From: Pseudomonas sp. L5B5
GTDB taxonomy: Bacteria; Pseudomonadota; Gammaproteobacteria; Pseudomonadales; Pseudomonadaceae
Assembly: GCF_020520285.1 (NCBI RefSeq)
Contig: NZ_CP084742.1
Coordinates: 6,187,501-6,251,500, forward strand
Length of the DNA: 64,000 bases
Direction: 5' to 3'
Below are positions 16,757-26,868 of this stretch, one piece after another. The stretch's first letter is position 1. The number at the start of each line of letters is the position of its first letter. A model generated the notes under the pieces. The model did not search any database. It was not told the DNA's origin and was given only the letters and a program-made list of their open reading frames with translations. The position numbers and the translations under genes were made by a program.

Positions 16757-16785
16757 GCCTCGCGGACCGGGCTGCTCCGCGAGGC
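16757..16785. terminator. Hairpin between convergent ycaQ-like and DAHP synthase genes
   Basis: A perfect 10-base stem GCCTCGCGGA / TCCGCGAGGC with a 9-base loop sits directly after the first stop and 15 bases before the second. It lacks a clear T-run in either direction, so termination is plausible but unproven. Confidence 0.5.
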
Positions 16786-16799
16786 GTCTGGCTCTCGCC

Positions 16800-18146
16800 C
16801 TAGCGCTTGACCTGCTTGAGGGTCTCGGCGATCAGGAACGCCAGTTCCAGCGACTGGTCGGCGTTCATTCGCGGGTCGCAATGGGTGTGGTAGCGGTCCG
16901 AGAGGCCGTCTTCGGTGATTGGGCGGGCTCCACCGATGCACTCGGTGACATTCTGTCCGGTCATCTCGATATGGATACCGCCGGCATAGCTGCCTTCGGC
17001 CTGATGGACCTGGAAGAACTGCCTGACCTCGGTGAGGATCTGTGCGAAGTCCCGGGTCTTGTAGCCGCTGCTCGCCTTGATGGTGTTGCCGTGCATCGGG
17101 TCCGAGCTCCAGAGCACCTGCTTGCCTTCGCTCTCCACGGCGCGGATCAATCGCGGCAGGTGATCGCCAACCTTGTTGGCGCCCATGCGCACGATCAGGT
17201 TCAACCGGCCCGGGTCATTGTCCGGGTTGAGGATGTCGATCAGGCGAATCAGCTCGTCGGTGTTCATGCTGGGGCCGACCTTGACCCCGATCGGATTGTT
17301 CACCCCGCGCAGGAACTCCACGTGGGCGCCGTCCAGTTGCCGGGTACGGTCGCCGATCCACAGCATATGCGCCGAGCAGTCATAGTAGTCGTTGGTCAGG
17401 CTGTCACGTCGGACGAACGCTTGCTCGTAGTTGAGCAGCAACGCTTCGTGTGCGGTGAAGAAGCTGGTTTCGCGCAACTGCGGCGAGCTGTCCATGCCAC
17501 AGGCGCGCATGAACGCCAGGGTCTCATCGATGCGGTCGGCCAGCTGGCTGTACTTCTCGGCCAGGGCCGAGTTGGCGATGAAGTCCAGGTTCCACTTGTG
17601 CACCTGGTGCAGGTCGGCGAATCCGCCCTGGGCGAAGGCTCGCAGCAAGTTGAGGGTGGCAGTGGCCTGGTGGTAGGACTGCAGCAGGCGCTCGGGATCC
17701 GGTACCCGGCTTTTCTCGTCGAAACCGATGCCGTTGACGATATCCCCACGGTAGGCCGGTAGCGTCACGCCGTTGATGGTTTCGTCGTTGGCCGAGCGTG
17801 GCTTGGCGAACTGGCCGGCCATGCGCCCGACCTTGACCACCGGGCAACCGGCGGCAAAGGTCATGACGATGGCCATCTGCAGCAGCACCTTGAAGGTGTC
17901 GCGGATCTTGGCCGCGGAGAACTCGGCAAAGCTTTCGGCACAGTCGCCGCCCTGCAGCAGGAAGGCCCGACCCTGGGTGACCTCGGCGAACTGGCGGCGC
18001 AACTCCCGGGCCTCTCCAGCGAACACAAGGGGCGGATAGCTGGCCAGACTCTGCTCGACCTTGAGCAGGTGCGCCGCGTCGGGGTAATGGGGTTGCTGCT
18101 GGATTGGCAGGGCGCGCCAGCTGTCGGGGCTCCAGGGTTGGCTCAT
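16800..18146 (-). CDS. Class II DAHP synthase
   Basis: A 448-residue type II 3-deoxy-7-phosphoheptulonate synthase, condensing phosphoenolpyruvate and erythrose 4-phosphate as the first shikimate step. Seen are the WSPDSWR start, [12 protein letters not shown] (metal Cys), [14 protein letters not shown] (PEP-binding Arg/Lys), [27 protein letters not shown] and [16 protein letters not shown]. Pseudomonads have class II enzymes beside class I isozymes, some linked to phenazine or housekeeping synthesis; no phenazine genes are seen here, so a housekeeping role is likelier. The start is the ATG before SQPWSPD. Confidence 0.95.
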   Translation of the reverse strand: MSQPWSPDSWRALPIQQQPHYPDAAHLLKVEQSLASYPPLVFAGEARELRRQFAEVTQGRAFLLQGGDCAESFAEFSAAKIRDTFKVLLQMAIVMTFAAGCPVVKVGRMAGQFAKPRSANDETINGVTLPAYRGDIVNGIGFDEKSRVPDPERLLQSYHQATATLNLLRAFAQGGFADLHQVHKWNLDFIANSALAEKYSQLADRIDETLAFMRACGMDSSPQLRETSFFTAHEALLLNYEQAFVRRDSLTNDYYDCSAHMLWIGDRTRQLDGAHVEFLRGVNNPIGVKVGPSMNTDELIRLIDILNPDNDPGRLNLIVRMGANKVGDHLPRLIRAVESEGKQVLWSSDPMHGNTIKASSGYKTRDFAQILTEVRQFFQVHQAEGSYAGGIHIEMTGQNVTECIGGARPITEDGLSDRYHTHCDPRMNADQSLELAFLIAETLKQVKR

Positions 18147-18306
18147 CGCGGACTCGATTGCTTTACGGTGGGAGGGGCATGTTAGCAGCAAATTAGTGCG
18201 TGACCTGCTCCTCTTGCTTGGTCGACAATCGCGCCTTTGCGCTCGCCAAAGAGCGGCAGGTTTATCGCGTCGGCAAGGTTCCTGGCCTGCGCGACTAGGA
18301 GATGAA

Positions 18307-19062
18307 ATGACTGAGGAACGCGTCGAGCGTGTACTGGCTGAAGTTCACGACGAATTCGGCATGATCCGGGTCCTGGAAGTGGCCGATTACCGGTTTCTCG
18401 AATTCGGCGAGGCCATCGAGCAAAGCTGTGTGTTCACCGCCGATCCCAGCTGGCTGGAGTACGACTACACCCGGGCGATGCTGATTGGTGCGCTGTGCCA
18501 TGACGCACCGGAGAGCGCGCTGTTTCTCGGGCTCGGTGCCGGTACCCTGACCCAGGCGTGCTTGAAGTTCCTCCCCCTGGAGGATGTCGAGGCCATCGAG
18601 CTGCGCCCGGAAGTGCCACGCCTGGCCATCGAGTACCTGGGGCTGGACGACGATCCGCGCCTTTATATAAGGATTGGTGATGCCCTGGAGTTGCTGGACA
18701 GCGCCGAGTCGGCCGACCTGATCTTCGTCGACCTGTACACCGATGTGGGGCCGGGGGTCGGGCACCTGGCCTGGGGGTTCCTGGAAAACTGCCAGAAACG
18801 CCTCAATCCAGGAGGCTGGCTGGTGATCAACCAGTGGGCTACCGATGACGGCAAGCCCCTGGGCGCCGCGCTGCTGCGAGGGCTCTATCACCGGCACTAC
18901 TGGGAACTGCCGGTCAAGGAGGGCAACGTGATCCTGATCGTGCCAGCCGACCTTGACCAGGAACTGGACACGCCGGGCCTGGTTGCCAGGGGCGAGGCCC
19001 TGGCGCCGCGCCTGGGCTACTCGCTGCAATCGCTGATCAAGGACATTCGTCCCGCCACCTGA
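18307..19062 (+). CDS. Spermidine synthase-like methyltransferase-fold protein
   Basis: A 251-residue protein of the polyamine synthase superfamily. Seen are [33 protein letters not shown] (the nucleotide-cofactor loop), [10 protein letters not shown], and [15 protein letters not shown] corresponding to the DAY/DxxD catalytic region. The key Asp after the cofactor motif is in a non-canonical setting (FVDLY), so true putrescine aminopropyltransfer is doubtful; many such paralogues in Pseudomonas have unknown roles. The start is the ATG at 18307, shortly after an AGGAGATG run. Confidence 0.75.
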   Translation: MTEERVERVLAEVHDEFGMIRVLEVADYRFLEFGEAIEQSCVFTADPSWLEYDYTRAMLIGALCHDAPESALFLGLGAGTLTQACLKFLPLEDVEAIELRPEVPRLAIEYLGLDDDPRLYIRIGDALELLDSAESADLIFVDLYTDVGPGVGHLAWGFLENCQKRLNPGGWLVINQWATDDGKPLGAALLRGLYHRHYWELPVKEGNVILIVPADLDQELDTPGLVARGEALAPRLGYSLQSLIKDIRPAT

Positions 19063-19069
19063 GGGCGTC

Positions 19070-19103
19070 CCCGGCTGACAGCGCAAGAATGCTGTCAGCC
19101 GGG
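19070..19103. terminator. Perfect 13-bp hairpin between convergent genes
   Basis: CCCGGCTGACAGC and its exact complement are separated by 8 bases. It lies between the converging spermidine synthase-like and crotonase genes. A T-run is missing, but the stem strength and position suit a two-way terminator. Confidence 0.55.
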
Positions 19104-19105
19104 CT

Positions 19106-19897
19106 TCAGCAGCCCTTGAACACCCCGGGACGTTTCTCCAGCATCGCTCGTACACCCTCCTTGGCGTCCTCGCTGTTCATCAGCTCGTGCACCAGCGATG
19201 GCAAGGCCTGGGCGGCTGCGGTTTCTCCTTCCAGGCGGGCCTGGCGTGCCGACATCAGCGTGGCCTGGACGCCCAGTGGCGCCTGCCGGGCAATCCGTTG
19301 TGCCAGTTCGATGGCCCGTGGCAACAGGTCCTCGCTGGCCATGACTTCTTGTACCAGCCCCAGGCGCAGGGCCTCGTGGGCGTCGAATTCATCTCCGGTC
19401 AACAGCCAGCGCATGGCGTTGCCCCAGCCTGCCAGTTGTTGCAGGCGCAGGGTGGCGCCACCGAAGGGGAGGATCCCTCGTTGCACTTCCATCTGGGCGA
19501 AACGGGTGTTGCTGGCGCACAGGTTGATATCGGCGGCCAGCATCAGCTCGATGCCGATGGTCAGGCAGTAGCCCTGAACGGCGGTGATCACCGGCTTGCT
19601 TACCCGTGGCCCGGCGAACACGCCCCAGGGGTCGCAGCCGCCGGGCGGGACCTGCCAGCCCTGGGCCATGGTGGCAGCCACGTTGACCAGGTCCAGGCCG
19701 GCGGTGAAATGCTCGCCATGGCCGAATACCACGGCGACCCGTGCCTGGTCATCGGCTTCGAACTCGCCGTAGGCCAGGCTCAGTTGGTCGAGCAACTCCA
19801 GGTCGAAGGCATTGCGCTTGGCGACCCGGTCCAGGCCGATAAGCCACAGATGGCCACGTTGTTCACGGGTGACACGGCTGGCACGGGGCTGATTCAT
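19106..19897 (-). CDS. Enoyl-CoA hydratase/isomerase (crotonase) family protein
   Basis: A 263-residue crotonase. The oxyanion-hole segments are HFTAGLDLVNV (first NH donor near Gly) and VQGYCLTIGIELMLAADINL (second), and the Glu in FAQMEVQRGILPFGG stands where catalytic Glu residues are found. The substrate acyl-CoA is unknown. The start is the ATG before NQPRASRV. It is divergent from the DEAD-box helicase gene across a 421-bp region. Confidence 0.85.
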   Translation of the reverse strand: MNQPRASRVTREQRGHLWLIGLDRVAKRNAFDLELLDQLSLAYGEFEADDQARVAVVFGHGEHFTAGLDLVNVAATMAQGWQVPPGGCDPWGVFAGPRVSKPVITAVQGYCLTIGIELMLAADINLCASNTRFAQMEVQRGILPFGGATLRLQQLAGWGNAMRWLLTGDEFDAHEALRLGLVQEVMASEDLLPRAIELAQRIARQAPLGVQATLMSARQARLEGETAAAQALPSLVHELMNSEDAKEGVRAMLEKRPGVFKGC

Positions 19898-20318
19898 GGA
19901 CGCTGTCCTTGGGAAGGGAAGGGGCGGTTTGCCGGGTTGGTTTCGAGCATCAAGGTGAACCGTTTAAGCTGCAGGGCCCGATACGCCCGGGCTAGAGCAA
20001 AGTAACCTGCCGTCCAGGCCTGCGCAAAGCCCATGGAAATTGGGCGTTCAGCGGATTTTTCCGACAAAAAAAACTCCCATTTTTTAGTAATTCCGGTATA
20101 GTGCGCGCCGGCCTTTAGCAGGGCCTCGTTTAGGTGACGCAATTCCCCGAAGTCAGCTTCGGCTGCTTGTCCGCTGCGCGGACTATCCTTGACGTTCATT
20201 TCTTTCAATCGTTTTCGCAAATCCCCGCCGACAAAGCTGCCAGGGTGACTCTCGAGTCTTACACGGCATGCGCAGCTTTGGAGCATGGGTCTTTGCGGAT
20301 GCACTTAGAGGCAGACCC
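19898..20318. other. 421-bp divergent region with long deaD leader
   Basis: Between the crotonase and helicase starts. The right half (about 20103-20318) would be an untranslated leader of roughly 215 bases if transcription starts just after the -10 element listed separately. It contains small hairpins such as GTCCGC-TGC-GCGGAC and GAAG-TCA-GCTTC. Long leaders are common in cold-induced deaD/csdA genes. The left half shows no gene. Confidence 0.5.
20097..20102 (+). promoter_or_regulatory. Probable -10 element of deaD (TATAGT)
   Basis: TATAGT is followed by GCGCGCC, a spelling often seen at the start region of strong Pseudomonas promoters. The -35 region 17 bases earlier is weak by eye. It lies about 220 bases before the helicase start. 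Confidence 0.5.
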
Positions 20319-22010
20319 ATGACCCAGGAAATCGGCGGCTTCGCCGCTCTTGAACTTCATCCCAGTATTGTTGCAGCGGTAGTCGCCACCGGCTACGAAG
20401 AGCCTTCGGCCATTCAGCAGCAATCGATCCCGATCATCCTCGCCGGTCACGATATGATTGGCCAGGCGCAAACCGGTACCGGTAAGACCGCTGCCTTTGC
20501 CCTGCCTATCCTGCACCGCATCGATCCGTCCAAGCGCGAGCCGCAAGCTCTGATCCTGGCCCCAACCCGTGAGTTGGCGCTACAAGTAGCAACCGCCTTT
20601 GAAACCTACGCCAAGCAAATGCCGGGCGTGACTGTTGTGGCCGTCTACGGCGGTGCGCCGATGGGCCCACAACTCAAGGCAATCCGTAATGGCGCACAGA
20701 TCGTTGTCGCCACCCCGGGCCGTCTGTGCGACCACCTGCGTCGTGACGAAAAGGTCCTGGCCACCGTGAACCACCTGGTTCTGGACGAAGCCGACGAAAT
20801 GCTCAAGCTGGGCTTCATGGATGACCTGGAAGTGATCTTCAAGGCCATGCCCGAGTCCCGCCAGACCGTGCTGTTCTCGGCCACTCTGCCGCAGTCGATC
20901 CGTGCGATCGCCGAGCGTCACCTGAAGGACCCGAAACACGTCAAGATCCAGAGCAAGACCCAGACCGTCACCGCGATCGAGCAGGCTCACCTGCTGGTCC
21001 ATGCCGACCAGAAGACCGGTGCTGTCCTGAGCTTGCTGGAAGTCGAGGACTTCGACGCCCTGATCATGTTCGTGCGCACCAAGCAAGCGACCCTGGACCT
21101 GGCCAGCGCCCTGGAAGCCAAAGGCTACAAGGCTGCCGCGCTGAATGGCGATATCGCCCAGAACCAGCGTGAGCGTGTGATCGACTCCCTCAAGGATGGT
21201 CGCCTGGATATCGTGGTGGCTACCGATGTCGCCGCTCGTGGCCTGGACGTACCGCGTATCACCCACGTGTTCAACGTGGACATGCCTTACGATCCTGAGT
21301 CCTACGTACACCGTATCGGCCGTACTGGCCGTGCCGGTCGCGAAGGCCGTGCCCTGCTGCTGGTGACTCCGCGTGAGCGTCGCATGCTGCAGGTAATCGA
21401 GCGTGTAACCGGGCAGAAAGTGGCAGAAGTTCGCCTGCCGGATGCCCAGGCCGTGCTCGATGCTCGCATCAAGAAGCTGACCAACAGCCTGGCCCCGCTG
21501 GTGGCTGACGCCGAAGCGAGCCATGGCGACTTGCTGGACCGCCTGACTGCCGACATCGGTTGCAGTCCGCGCGCCCTGGCTGCGGCCCTGCTGCGCAAGG
21601 CCACCAATGGTCAGGCGCTGGACCTGGCGACCATCGAGAAAGAGCGTCCACTGGTGCCTAACAACGCCCCGCGTGGCGAACGTTCCGAGCGTTACGGCGA
21701 CCGTCCCGATCGCGCAGATCGTGGTGACCGTGGCGATCGTGAGCGTCGCGCACCGGCCCCGCTGGCCGAAGGTCGTGCTCGTTGCCGTACCGCGCTGGGC
21801 GCGCGTGACGGGATTGCTGCCAAGAACCTCCTGGGGGCGATCCTCAACGAAGGTGGCCTGGCTCGTGAAGCCATCGGCCGTATCCAGGTGCGTGACAGCT
21901 TCAGCCTGGTCGAGCTGCCGGAAGATGGCCTGGACCGTCTGCTGGCCAAGCTCAAGGACACTCGCGTTGCCGGCAAGCAGCTCAAGCTGCGTCGCTACCG
22001 CGAGGATTGA
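20319..22010 (+). CDS. deaD: DEAD-box RNA helicase DeaD/CsdA
   Basis: A 563-residue ATP-dependent RNA helicase. Motifs in order: Q motif (PSAIQQQSIPIIL, near 30), AQTGTGKT (50-57), PTRELALQV, TPGRL, LDEADEML, SATLP, then VATDVAARGLDVP and HRIGRTGRAGR in the second RecA domain. A linker rich in Arg and Asp (RGERSERYGDRPDR...) precedes a C-terminal DbpA-like RNA-binding domain ending RYRED. DeaD unwinds RNA during ribosome assembly and mRNA turnover, mainly in the cold. Preferred codons indicate strong expression. A clear terminator follows. Confidence 0.95.
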   Translation: MTQEIGGFAALELHPSIVAAVVATGYEEPSAIQQQSIPIILAGHDMIGQAQTGTGKTAAFALPILHRIDPSKREPQALILAPTRELALQVATAFETYAKQMPGVTVVAVYGGAPMGPQLKAIRNGAQIVVATPGRLCDHLRRDEKVLATVNHLVLDEADEMLKLGFMDDLEVIFKAMPESRQTVLFSATLPQSIRAIAERHLKDPKHVKIQSKTQTVTAIEQAHLLVHADQKTGAVLSLLEVEDFDALIMFVRTKQATLDLASALEAKGYKAAALNGDIAQNQRERVIDSLKDGRLDIVVATDVAARGLDVPRITHVFNVDMPYDPESYVHRIGRTGRAGREGRALLLVTPRERRMLQVIERVTGQKVAEVRLPDAQAVLDARIKKLTNSLAPLVADAEASHGDLLDRLTADIGCSPRALAAALLRKATNGQALDLATIEKERPLVPNNAPRGERSERYGDRPDRADRGDRGDRERRAPAPLAEGRARCRTALGARDGIAAKNLLGAILNEGGLAREAIGRIQVRDSFSLVELPEDGLDRLLAKLKDTRVAGKQLKLRRYRED

Positions 22011-22040
22011 TCTGCCCTCTGGGTTGATCGATCGAGCATG

Positions 22041-22072
22041 AAAAATCCCCGGCGGGTCCGGGGATTTTTTTT
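22041..22072 (+). terminator. Rho-independent terminator of deaD
   Basis: AAAATCCCC-GGCGGGTCC-GGGGATTTT stem followed by a run of T. It stands about 30 bases past the helicase stop and may also serve the convergent dioxygenase gene through the A-run. Confidence 0.9.
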
Positions 22073-22092
22073 GCCTGCGATTTGCCCGGGCC

Positions 22093-22860
22093 TCAGCCGA
22101 AGCGGTAGATGTCCATGCCCAGCGCGCCCAGGGTGAATCCCTGGTGGGCGAGGTTGAAGGCGCCCCCGGCACCCCGGGCGAAATACAGCGGCAGCAAGTG
22201 TTCGTCGCTGGGGTGGCTGCGAACGGCGTGGGGCGCTTGCTGCCGGTAGTCATGCAGTGCTGCCTGGTCATCGCCGGTCAGTTTTTCGATCATCCAGTCG
22301 CGAAAGGCCTTGGCCCACGGGGTGACGCTTTCAGGGCCGGCCTGCCAGTCCAGTTCCCGCAGGTTGTGGGTGATGCTGCCGGAGCCGATCAGCAGCACGC
22401 CCTGTTCGCGCAGGCTGGCCAGGGCGCGGCCGATGCGAGTCTGTAGCGCCGGACCCTGGCGACTGGGCAGGGACAGCTGGACCACCGGGATGTCCGCTTG
22501 CGGGTACATCAGCGACAGCGGCACCCAGGTGCCATGATCGAAAGGGCGCCGGGCGTCGAGTGTGGCTGCCAGGCCGCTGGCCTGGAGCAACTGCACCACC
22601 TGTGCCGCCAGCTCCGGGTCTCCCGGGGCCGGGTACTGCACGGCGAACAGGGCGGCGGGAAATCCTCCGAAGTCATGCCAGGTCTCGGGATGCGGATGGG
22701 CGCTGACTCGCAGGTCCGGGCTTTCCCAGTGAGCCGACACCACCAGAATCGCTCGGGGTCTAGGCAGTTGCGCCGCCAGGCTTGACAGGGCGGGGCCACT
22801 CTCGCCGGGTTCCAGCGCCAGCATGGGGGACCCATGGGAAATGAACAGGCTGGGGAGCAT
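22093..22860 (-). CDS. LigB-type extradiol ring-cleavage dioxygenase (DODA/YgiD family)
   Basis: A 255-residue class III extradiol dioxygenase. Metal ligands of the family are in FISHGSPM (His near residue 9), SAHWES (His near 44) and the later GSGSITHNLREL region; RPFDHGTWVPL carries another conserved His. Related enzymes open 3,4-dihydroxyphenylalanine (E. coli YgiD) or other catechols with Fe(II) or Zn. The physiological substrate is unknown. It diverges from tpm across about 100 bp. Confidence 0.85.
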   Translation of the reverse strand: MLPSLFISHGSPMLALEPGESGPALSSLAAQLPRPRAILVVSAHWESPDLRVSAHPHPETWHDFGGFPAALFAVQYPAPGDPELAAQVVQLLQASGLAATLDARRPFDHGTWVPLSLMYPQADIPVVQLSLPSRQGPALQTRIGRALASLREQGVLLIGSGSITHNLRELDWQAGPESVTPWAKAFRDWMIEKLTGDDQAALHDYRQQAPHAVRSHPSDEHLLPLYFARGAGGAFNLAHQGFTLGALGMDIYRFG

Positions 22861-22962
22861 GAAAAAGGTCCTGAAGGTTAAGATGCGCCATCTTCAATCA
22901 GATCATTGATCTAAATCTAATATAAGTTTTAGGGCTTTTTGATCGAATTCCAAGGACATTCC

Positions 22963-23628
22963 ATGCAAGCAGACTTTTGGCACAAGCGCTGGGAACGCGA
23001 CCAGATCGGCTTTCACCTGGCAGAGGTCAACCCCTATTTGCAGCAGTACTGGCCGGACCTTGGTCTGGAGGAACAAAGTCGGGTGCTGGTGCCACTGTGT
23101 GGCAAGAGCCTGGACCTGGCCTGGCTTGCCGCCCGTGGGCACCGGGTGCTGGGGGTCGAGCTTTCGGATAAGGCCGTGGAGGATTTTTTCCGCGAGCACG
23201 CGTCGCAGCCAGAGGTCCGCCAGCAAGGCGTGTTCAAGGTCTACACCCTGGGTTCGATCCAGCTCTGGTGTGGGGATTTTTTTGCCTTGACTGCCGAGGA
23301 CGTTGCCGATTGCACGGCCTTGTATGACCGCGCGGCGATGATCGCCTTGCCTCGGGAGATGCGCCAACGCTACGTCGCCCACCTCAATGGCCTGTTGCCA
23401 GTCGGCAGCCGCGGACTGCTGATCACCATGGACTACGATCAGGCCCAGCTGGATGGGCCCCCCTTCGCCGTGCTGGACGATGAAGTTCGCCAGGGCCTGG
23501 AAGGCAACTGGCAGTTGCAGGTGCAAACCGAGCGCGACATCCTGGGTGAAAGCTGGAAGTTTCTCCAGGGCGGGGTCACCCGGCTCGTGGAGCGGGTCTA
23601 TCGCCTGGAGAAGCAGGGCGCACGCTGA
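22963..23628 (+). CDS. tpm: Thiopurine S-methyltransferase
   Basis: A 221-residue SAM-dependent methyltransferase matching bacterial Tpm: [19 protein letters not shown] at the start, [28 protein letters not shown] (SAM-binding motif I), and [15 protein letters not shown] later. Bacterial Tpm methylates selenium and tellurium oxyanions and thiopurines and is linked to tellurite resistance in pseudomonads. The ATG before QADFWH is the usual start; an upstream in-frame codon would add 8 residues. A terminator follows. Confidence 0.94.
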   Translation: MQADFWHKRWERDQIGFHLAEVNPYLQQYWPDLGLEEQSRVLVPLCGKSLDLAWLAARGHRVLGVELSDKAVEDFFREHASQPEVRQQGVFKVYTLGSIQLWCGDFFALTAEDVADCTALYDRAAMIALPREMRQRYVAHLNGLLPVGSRGLLITMDYDQAQLDGPPFAVLDDEVRQGLEGNWQLQVQTERDILGESWKFLQGGVTRLVERVYRLEKQGAR

Positions 23629-23643
23629 GTTTCCAGGCCCATG

Positions 23644-23670
23644 CAAAAGGGCGACTCGCGTCGCCCTTTT
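23644..23670. terminator. Terminator between tpm and htpX
   Basis: AAAAGGGCGAC-TCGC-GTCGCCCTTTT: a stem with A-run and T-run on the two sides, so it can end both tpm and the converging htpX transcript. Confidence 0.88.
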
Positions 23671-23690
23671 GGGTGTTGCCGTCGTGCGGA

Positions 23691-24578
23691 TCAGCCGCGA
23701 CGGCGCAGGGCGTCGATGCGGTCTTCCAGTGGCGGGTGGCTCAGGAACATCCGGGCCAGGCCCTGCTTGATGCCGCCGTTGATGCCGAAGGCATTCAAGG
23801 TATCGGGCATGTGCACTGGCAGGCCCTGTTCCGAGCGCAGGCGTTGCAAGGCACCGATCATCGCGTTGGTCCCGGCCAGGCGGGCGCCGGCTTCGTCGGC
23901 ACGGTATTCGCGCTTGCGCGAGAACCACATGACGATGGCGCTGGCGAGGATGCCCAGTACCAGTTCGGCGAAGATGGTCGCCACGTAGTAGGCAATACCC
24001 TGGCCTTCTTCGTTCTTGAAGATCACCTTGTCGACGAAGTTGCCGATGATCCGCGCGAAGAACATCACGAAGGTGTTCACCACGCCCTGGATCAGGGCCA
24101 GGGTCACCATGTCGCCATTGGCGACGTGACCGATCTCGTGGGCCAGCACCGCCTTGACTTCATCGGGCGAGAACCGTTCCAGCAGGCCCTGGCTGACCGC
24201 CACCAGGGCGTCGTTCTTGTTCCAGCCGGTAGCGAAGGCGTTGGCCTCGTAGGCCGGGAAAATCCCCACTTCGGGCATCTTGATGCCGGCTTCGCGGGAC
24301 AGTTGTTCAACGGTCTGCAGCAACCATTGCTCATGGCGGGTACGCGGCTGGGTAATGATCTGCGTGCTGGTGCTCATCTTCGCCATCCACTTGGAGATGA
24401 ACAGCGAGAACAGCGAGCCGGCAAAACCAAAGACCGCACAGAAAATCAGCAGCTGATTGAGGTTCAGATCAACCCCGTTGGCCGCCATGAACCCGTTGAA
24501 GCCGAAAAGGCTCAGGGTAATGCTGGCAATCAGCACGACCGCAAGGTTAGTGGCCAAAAACAGCAGGATTCGCATCAT
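23691..24578 (-). CDS. htpX: Membrane zinc metalloprotease HtpX
   Basis: A 295-residue M48B protease. Two hydrophobic helices lie near residues 5-25 and 40-60; the zinc motif is H147-E-I-G-H151 with the third ligand Glu in [14 protein letters not shown]; two more hydrophobic stretches follow the motif. HtpX degrades misfolded inner-membrane proteins together with FtsH and is usually induced by heat or envelope stress. It has a good promoter 46-74 bases upstream. From memory it holds the same position in P. aeruginosa. Confidence 0.96.
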   Translation of the reverse strand: MMRILLFLATNLAVVLIASITLSLFGFNGFMAANGVDLNLNQLLIFCAVFGFAGSLFSLFISKWMAKMSTSTQIITQPRTRHEQWLLQTVEQLSREAGIKMPEVGIFPAYEANAFATGWNKNDALVAVSQGLLERFSPDEVKAVLAHEIGHVANGDMVTLALIQGVVNTFVMFFARIIGNFVDKVIFKNEEGQGIAYYVATIFAELVLGILASAIVMWFSRKREYRADEAGARLAGTNAMIGALQRLRSEQGLPVHMPDTLNAFGINGGIKQGLARMFLSHPPLEDRIDALRRRG

Positions 24579-24623
24579 GGTTGTAGAAATCTCCTCAAGC
24601 TAAAGATGTAGCGTTCCGCGGGG

Positions 24624-24652
24624 TATATAAGGCGCGGCAACCACCTATTCAA
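24624..24652 (-). promoter_or_regulatory. htpX promoter, TTGAAT-N17-TATATA
   Basis: On the minus strand TTGAAT and TATATA are spaced by exactly 17 bases, about 46 bases before the htpX start. The surrounding TTGAA...CCTTATATACC also has some likeness to a heat-shock (RpoH) promoter, in keeping with htpX regulation elsewhere, but the sigma-70 reading is better. Confidence 0.65.
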
Positions 24653-24841
24653 CACGGCTTCTATTTCAAACTGTGTCGCATGGGGCGGGCATGACAGGGG
24701 TATTGCAGGCTCATGACCCGTCGCCACGGACGACCGTCGCCCGGTTGCGGCGCAGACGCTGTGACAGTGGGCGCGACGGAAAGTGCAAGCTTAGTAGAAG
24801 GGGAGCGGGGAAGGTCAGTGAAGATGTGTTGCTGAATTAAT

Positions 24842-24872
24842 CGCCGTGCGATCCGCGACAGATCGCACGGCG
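24842..24872 (-). terminator. Hairpin after the alanine aminotransferase gene
   Basis: A perfect 12-base stem CGCCGTGCGATC / GATCGCACGGCG with a 7-base loop, 9 bases past the stop. In the direction of transcription it is followed by ATTAATT, a weak T-rich tail. Confidence 0.6.
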
Positions 24873-24881
24873 TTCATTGGC

Positions 24882-26093
24882 TTACTGACGGTAGGACTTG
24901 AGGAAGCCACCGATCCGGCCAATGGCCTGTTCCAGGTCGTCCACCCGTGGCAGGGTCACCACGCGGAAGTGGTCCGGCCATGGCCAATTGAAGGCGGTGC
25001 CTTGCACGACCAGGAGTTTTTCCGAGAGCAGCAGGTCAAGGACGAACTTCTCGTCGTTGTGGATTGGGCAGACCTTCGGATCGATCCGTGGAAAGGCATA
25101 CAGCGCGCCCATGGGCTTGACGCAGCTCACGCCGGGAATGTCGTTGAGCAACTCCCAGGTGCGGTTTCGTTGTTCCAGCAGGCGGCCAGGTGGCAGAACC
25201 AGGTCGTTGATGCTCTGGTAGCCACCCAGGGCGGTCTGGATCGCATGCTGGCTGGGCACGTTGGCGCACAAGCGCATGTTGGCCAGCATGTCGATGCCTT
25301 CGATGTAGCTCAGGGCGTGCTGCTTGGGACCGGAGATGGCCACCCAGCCAGAGCGGAAACCGGCCACGCGATAGGACTTGGACAGGCCGTTGAAGGTCAG
25401 GCACAGCAGGTCCGGGGCCAGGGAGGCGGTGCAGATGTGCACGGCGTCATCGTAGAGAATCTTGTCGTAGATCTCGTCCGAGAACACCACTAGATTGTGC
25501 TGGCGAGCCAGTTCCAGCATGCCCAGCAGCACTTCCCGGGGGTACACCGCGCCGGTGGGGTTGTTCGGGTTGATGATCACCAGGGCTTTGGTGTTCGGGG
25601 TGATCTTGGCCTTGATGTCGGCAAGATCGGGCCACCAGTTGGCCTGTTCATCGCACAGGTAATGCACCGGGTTGCCGCCGGCCAGGCTGACCGCTGCGGT
25701 CCACAATGGATAGTCGGGGGCCGGGACCAGCACTTCGTCGCCGTTGTTGAGCAGGGCCTGCATGGCCATCACGATCAGTTCGGAAACACCGTTGCCCAGG
25801 TAGATGTCCTCGATGCCGATGCCTTCCACCTGCTTCTGCTGGTAGTACTGCATCACCGCCTTGCGCGCGCTGAACAGGCCCTTGGAGTCACTGTAGCCCT
25901 GGGCGGTCGGCAGGTTGCGGATCACATCCTGGAGAATCTCGTCCGGCGCTTCGAAACCAAAGGGCGCCGGGTTGCCGATGTTCAGCTTGAGGATGCGATG
26001 GCCTTCCTCTTCCAGGCGCTTGGCGTGCTTGAGCACCGGGCCGCGAATGTCATAACAGACGTTGGCGAGCTTGTTCGATTTGCTGACCTGCAT
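24882..26093 (-). CDS. alaA: Alanine aminotransferase AlaA (class I/II)
   Basis: A 403-residue PLP enzyme. Its start [20 protein letters not shown] with [18 protein letters not shown] is characteristic of AlaA; the PLP lysine is in [17 protein letters not shown], and [10 protein letters not shown] is the usual Asn/Asp region. It interconverts pyruvate and glutamate with alanine and 2-oxoglutarate. The start is the ATG before QVSKS; a longer frame runs into the divergent msrB leader. It is divergent from msrB. Confidence 0.9.
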   Translation of the reverse strand: MQVSKSNKLANVCYDIRGPVLKHAKRLEEEGHRILKLNIGNPAPFGFEAPDEILQDVIRNLPTAQGYSDSKGLFSARKAVMQYYQQKQVEGIGIEDIYLGNGVSELIVMAMQALLNNGDEVLVPAPDYPLWTAAVSLAGGNPVHYLCDEQANWWPDLADIKAKITPNTKALVIINPNNPTGAVYPREVLLGMLELARQHNLVVFSDEIYDKILYDDAVHICTASLAPDLLCLTFNGLSKSYRVAGFRSGWVAISGPKQHALSYIEGIDMLANMRLCANVPSQHAIQTALGGYQSINDLVLPPGRLLEQRNRTWELLNDIPGVSCVKPMGALYAFPRIDPKVCPIHNDEKFVLDLLLSEKLLVVQGTAFNWPWPDHFRVVTLPRVDDLEQAIGRIGGFLKSYRQ

Positions 26094-26317
26094 GGCGATG
26101 TGTTCCCGAAAATGAACGATCCAGGCGGAGGATGAACTACCGTACTGGGAATCCTGCCGTGTTACACCGGGCTGTAGCCCGCACCGGCTGCGGCAAAATC
26201 CGTTTGAATGGGTGTAGCGCGGCTGCCAGACTGGCGTCTGACGAGGCGCAATCATACGTGCCGCCCGATCCGTGGAAAAGATACAGATCGGGCTTTTTCC
26301 GTTGCAGAGGAAGGACC

Positions 26318-26710
26318 ATGGAAAAGCTGGAAAAAACCCTGGAAGAATGGCGGGCGATGCTCGATCCGGAGCAGTACAACGTCTGTCGGCTCAAGGGCAC
26401 CGAACGCCCCTTCTCGGGCGAGTACAACGGCACCAAGACCGACGGGGTGTATCACTGTGTCTGCTGTGGCGAAGCGCTGTTCGACTCCAGGGCCAAGTTC
26501 GATTCGGGTTGTGGCTGGCCGAGCTTCTACGAGCCCATCGCTGACAGCGCCATGATCGAGATCCGCGACCTGAGCCACGGCATGATCCGTACCGAAGTGG
26601 TCTGCGCCAAGTGCGATGCCCACCTGGGCCATGTGTTCCCGGACGGCCCGCCGCCCACCGGCCTTCGCTACTGCATCAATTCCGTCTGCCTGGACCTGGT
26701 GGCACGCTAG
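26318..26710 (+). CDS. msrB: Peptide methionine (R)-S-oxide reductase MsrB
   Basis: A 130-residue MsrB of the zinc type. CVCCGEALF and [10 protein letters not shown] supply the four zinc cysteines; [31 protein letters not shown] includes the active Cys in RYCIN. It reduces methionine R-sulfoxide in proteins with thioredoxin. A GAGGAAGG ribosome site precedes ATG. It is part of a redox repair group with gpx just to the right, separated by a REP pair. Confidence 0.96.
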   Translation: MEKLEKTLEEWRAMLDPEQYNVCRLKGTERPFSGEYNGTKTDGVYHCVCCGEALFDSRAKFDSGCGWPSFYEPIADSAMIEIRDLSHGMIRTEVVCAKCDAHLGHVFPDGPPPTGLRYCINSVCLDLVAR

Positions 26711-26718
26711 GCGAAAGG

Positions 26719-26813
26719 TGTAGGAGCGAGGCTTGCCCGTGATGGAGCGCTGCGTTTATCCAGTCAGTACGCGCTACCGTTTACAAGCATCGCGAGCAAG
26801 CTTCGCTCCTACA
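26719..26813. repeat. Inverted pair of Pseudomonas REP elements
   Basis: TGTAGGAGCGAGGCTTGC on the left and its diverged reverse complement GCAAGCTTCGCTCCTACA on the right are separated by about 60 bases. This is the common intergenic REP unit of P. fluorescens/P. putida genomes, moved by a RAYT transposase encoded elsewhere. It may stabilise or end the msrB transcript. Confidence 0.85.
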
Positions 26814-26868
26814 GGGATCACCTTGCTTAACTGACTGGCATTAAGCTCAATGGAGCCCTTTTTTCGTG

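Larger units (their letters stand above)
24579..24881. other. 303-bp region between alaA 3' end and htpX 5' end
   Basis: Carries the htpX promoter (24624-24652) and a hairpin after the aminotransferase stop (24842-24872). The rest shows no reading frame or repeat that I can support. Confidence 0.6.

Noticed and set aside
26719..26813. CRISPR or insertion-sequence end
   Set aside because: Only two inverted units are present, with the known Pseudomonas REP sequence; there is no regular spacing and no transposase. I saw no CRISPR array, tRNA or rRNA in the window.
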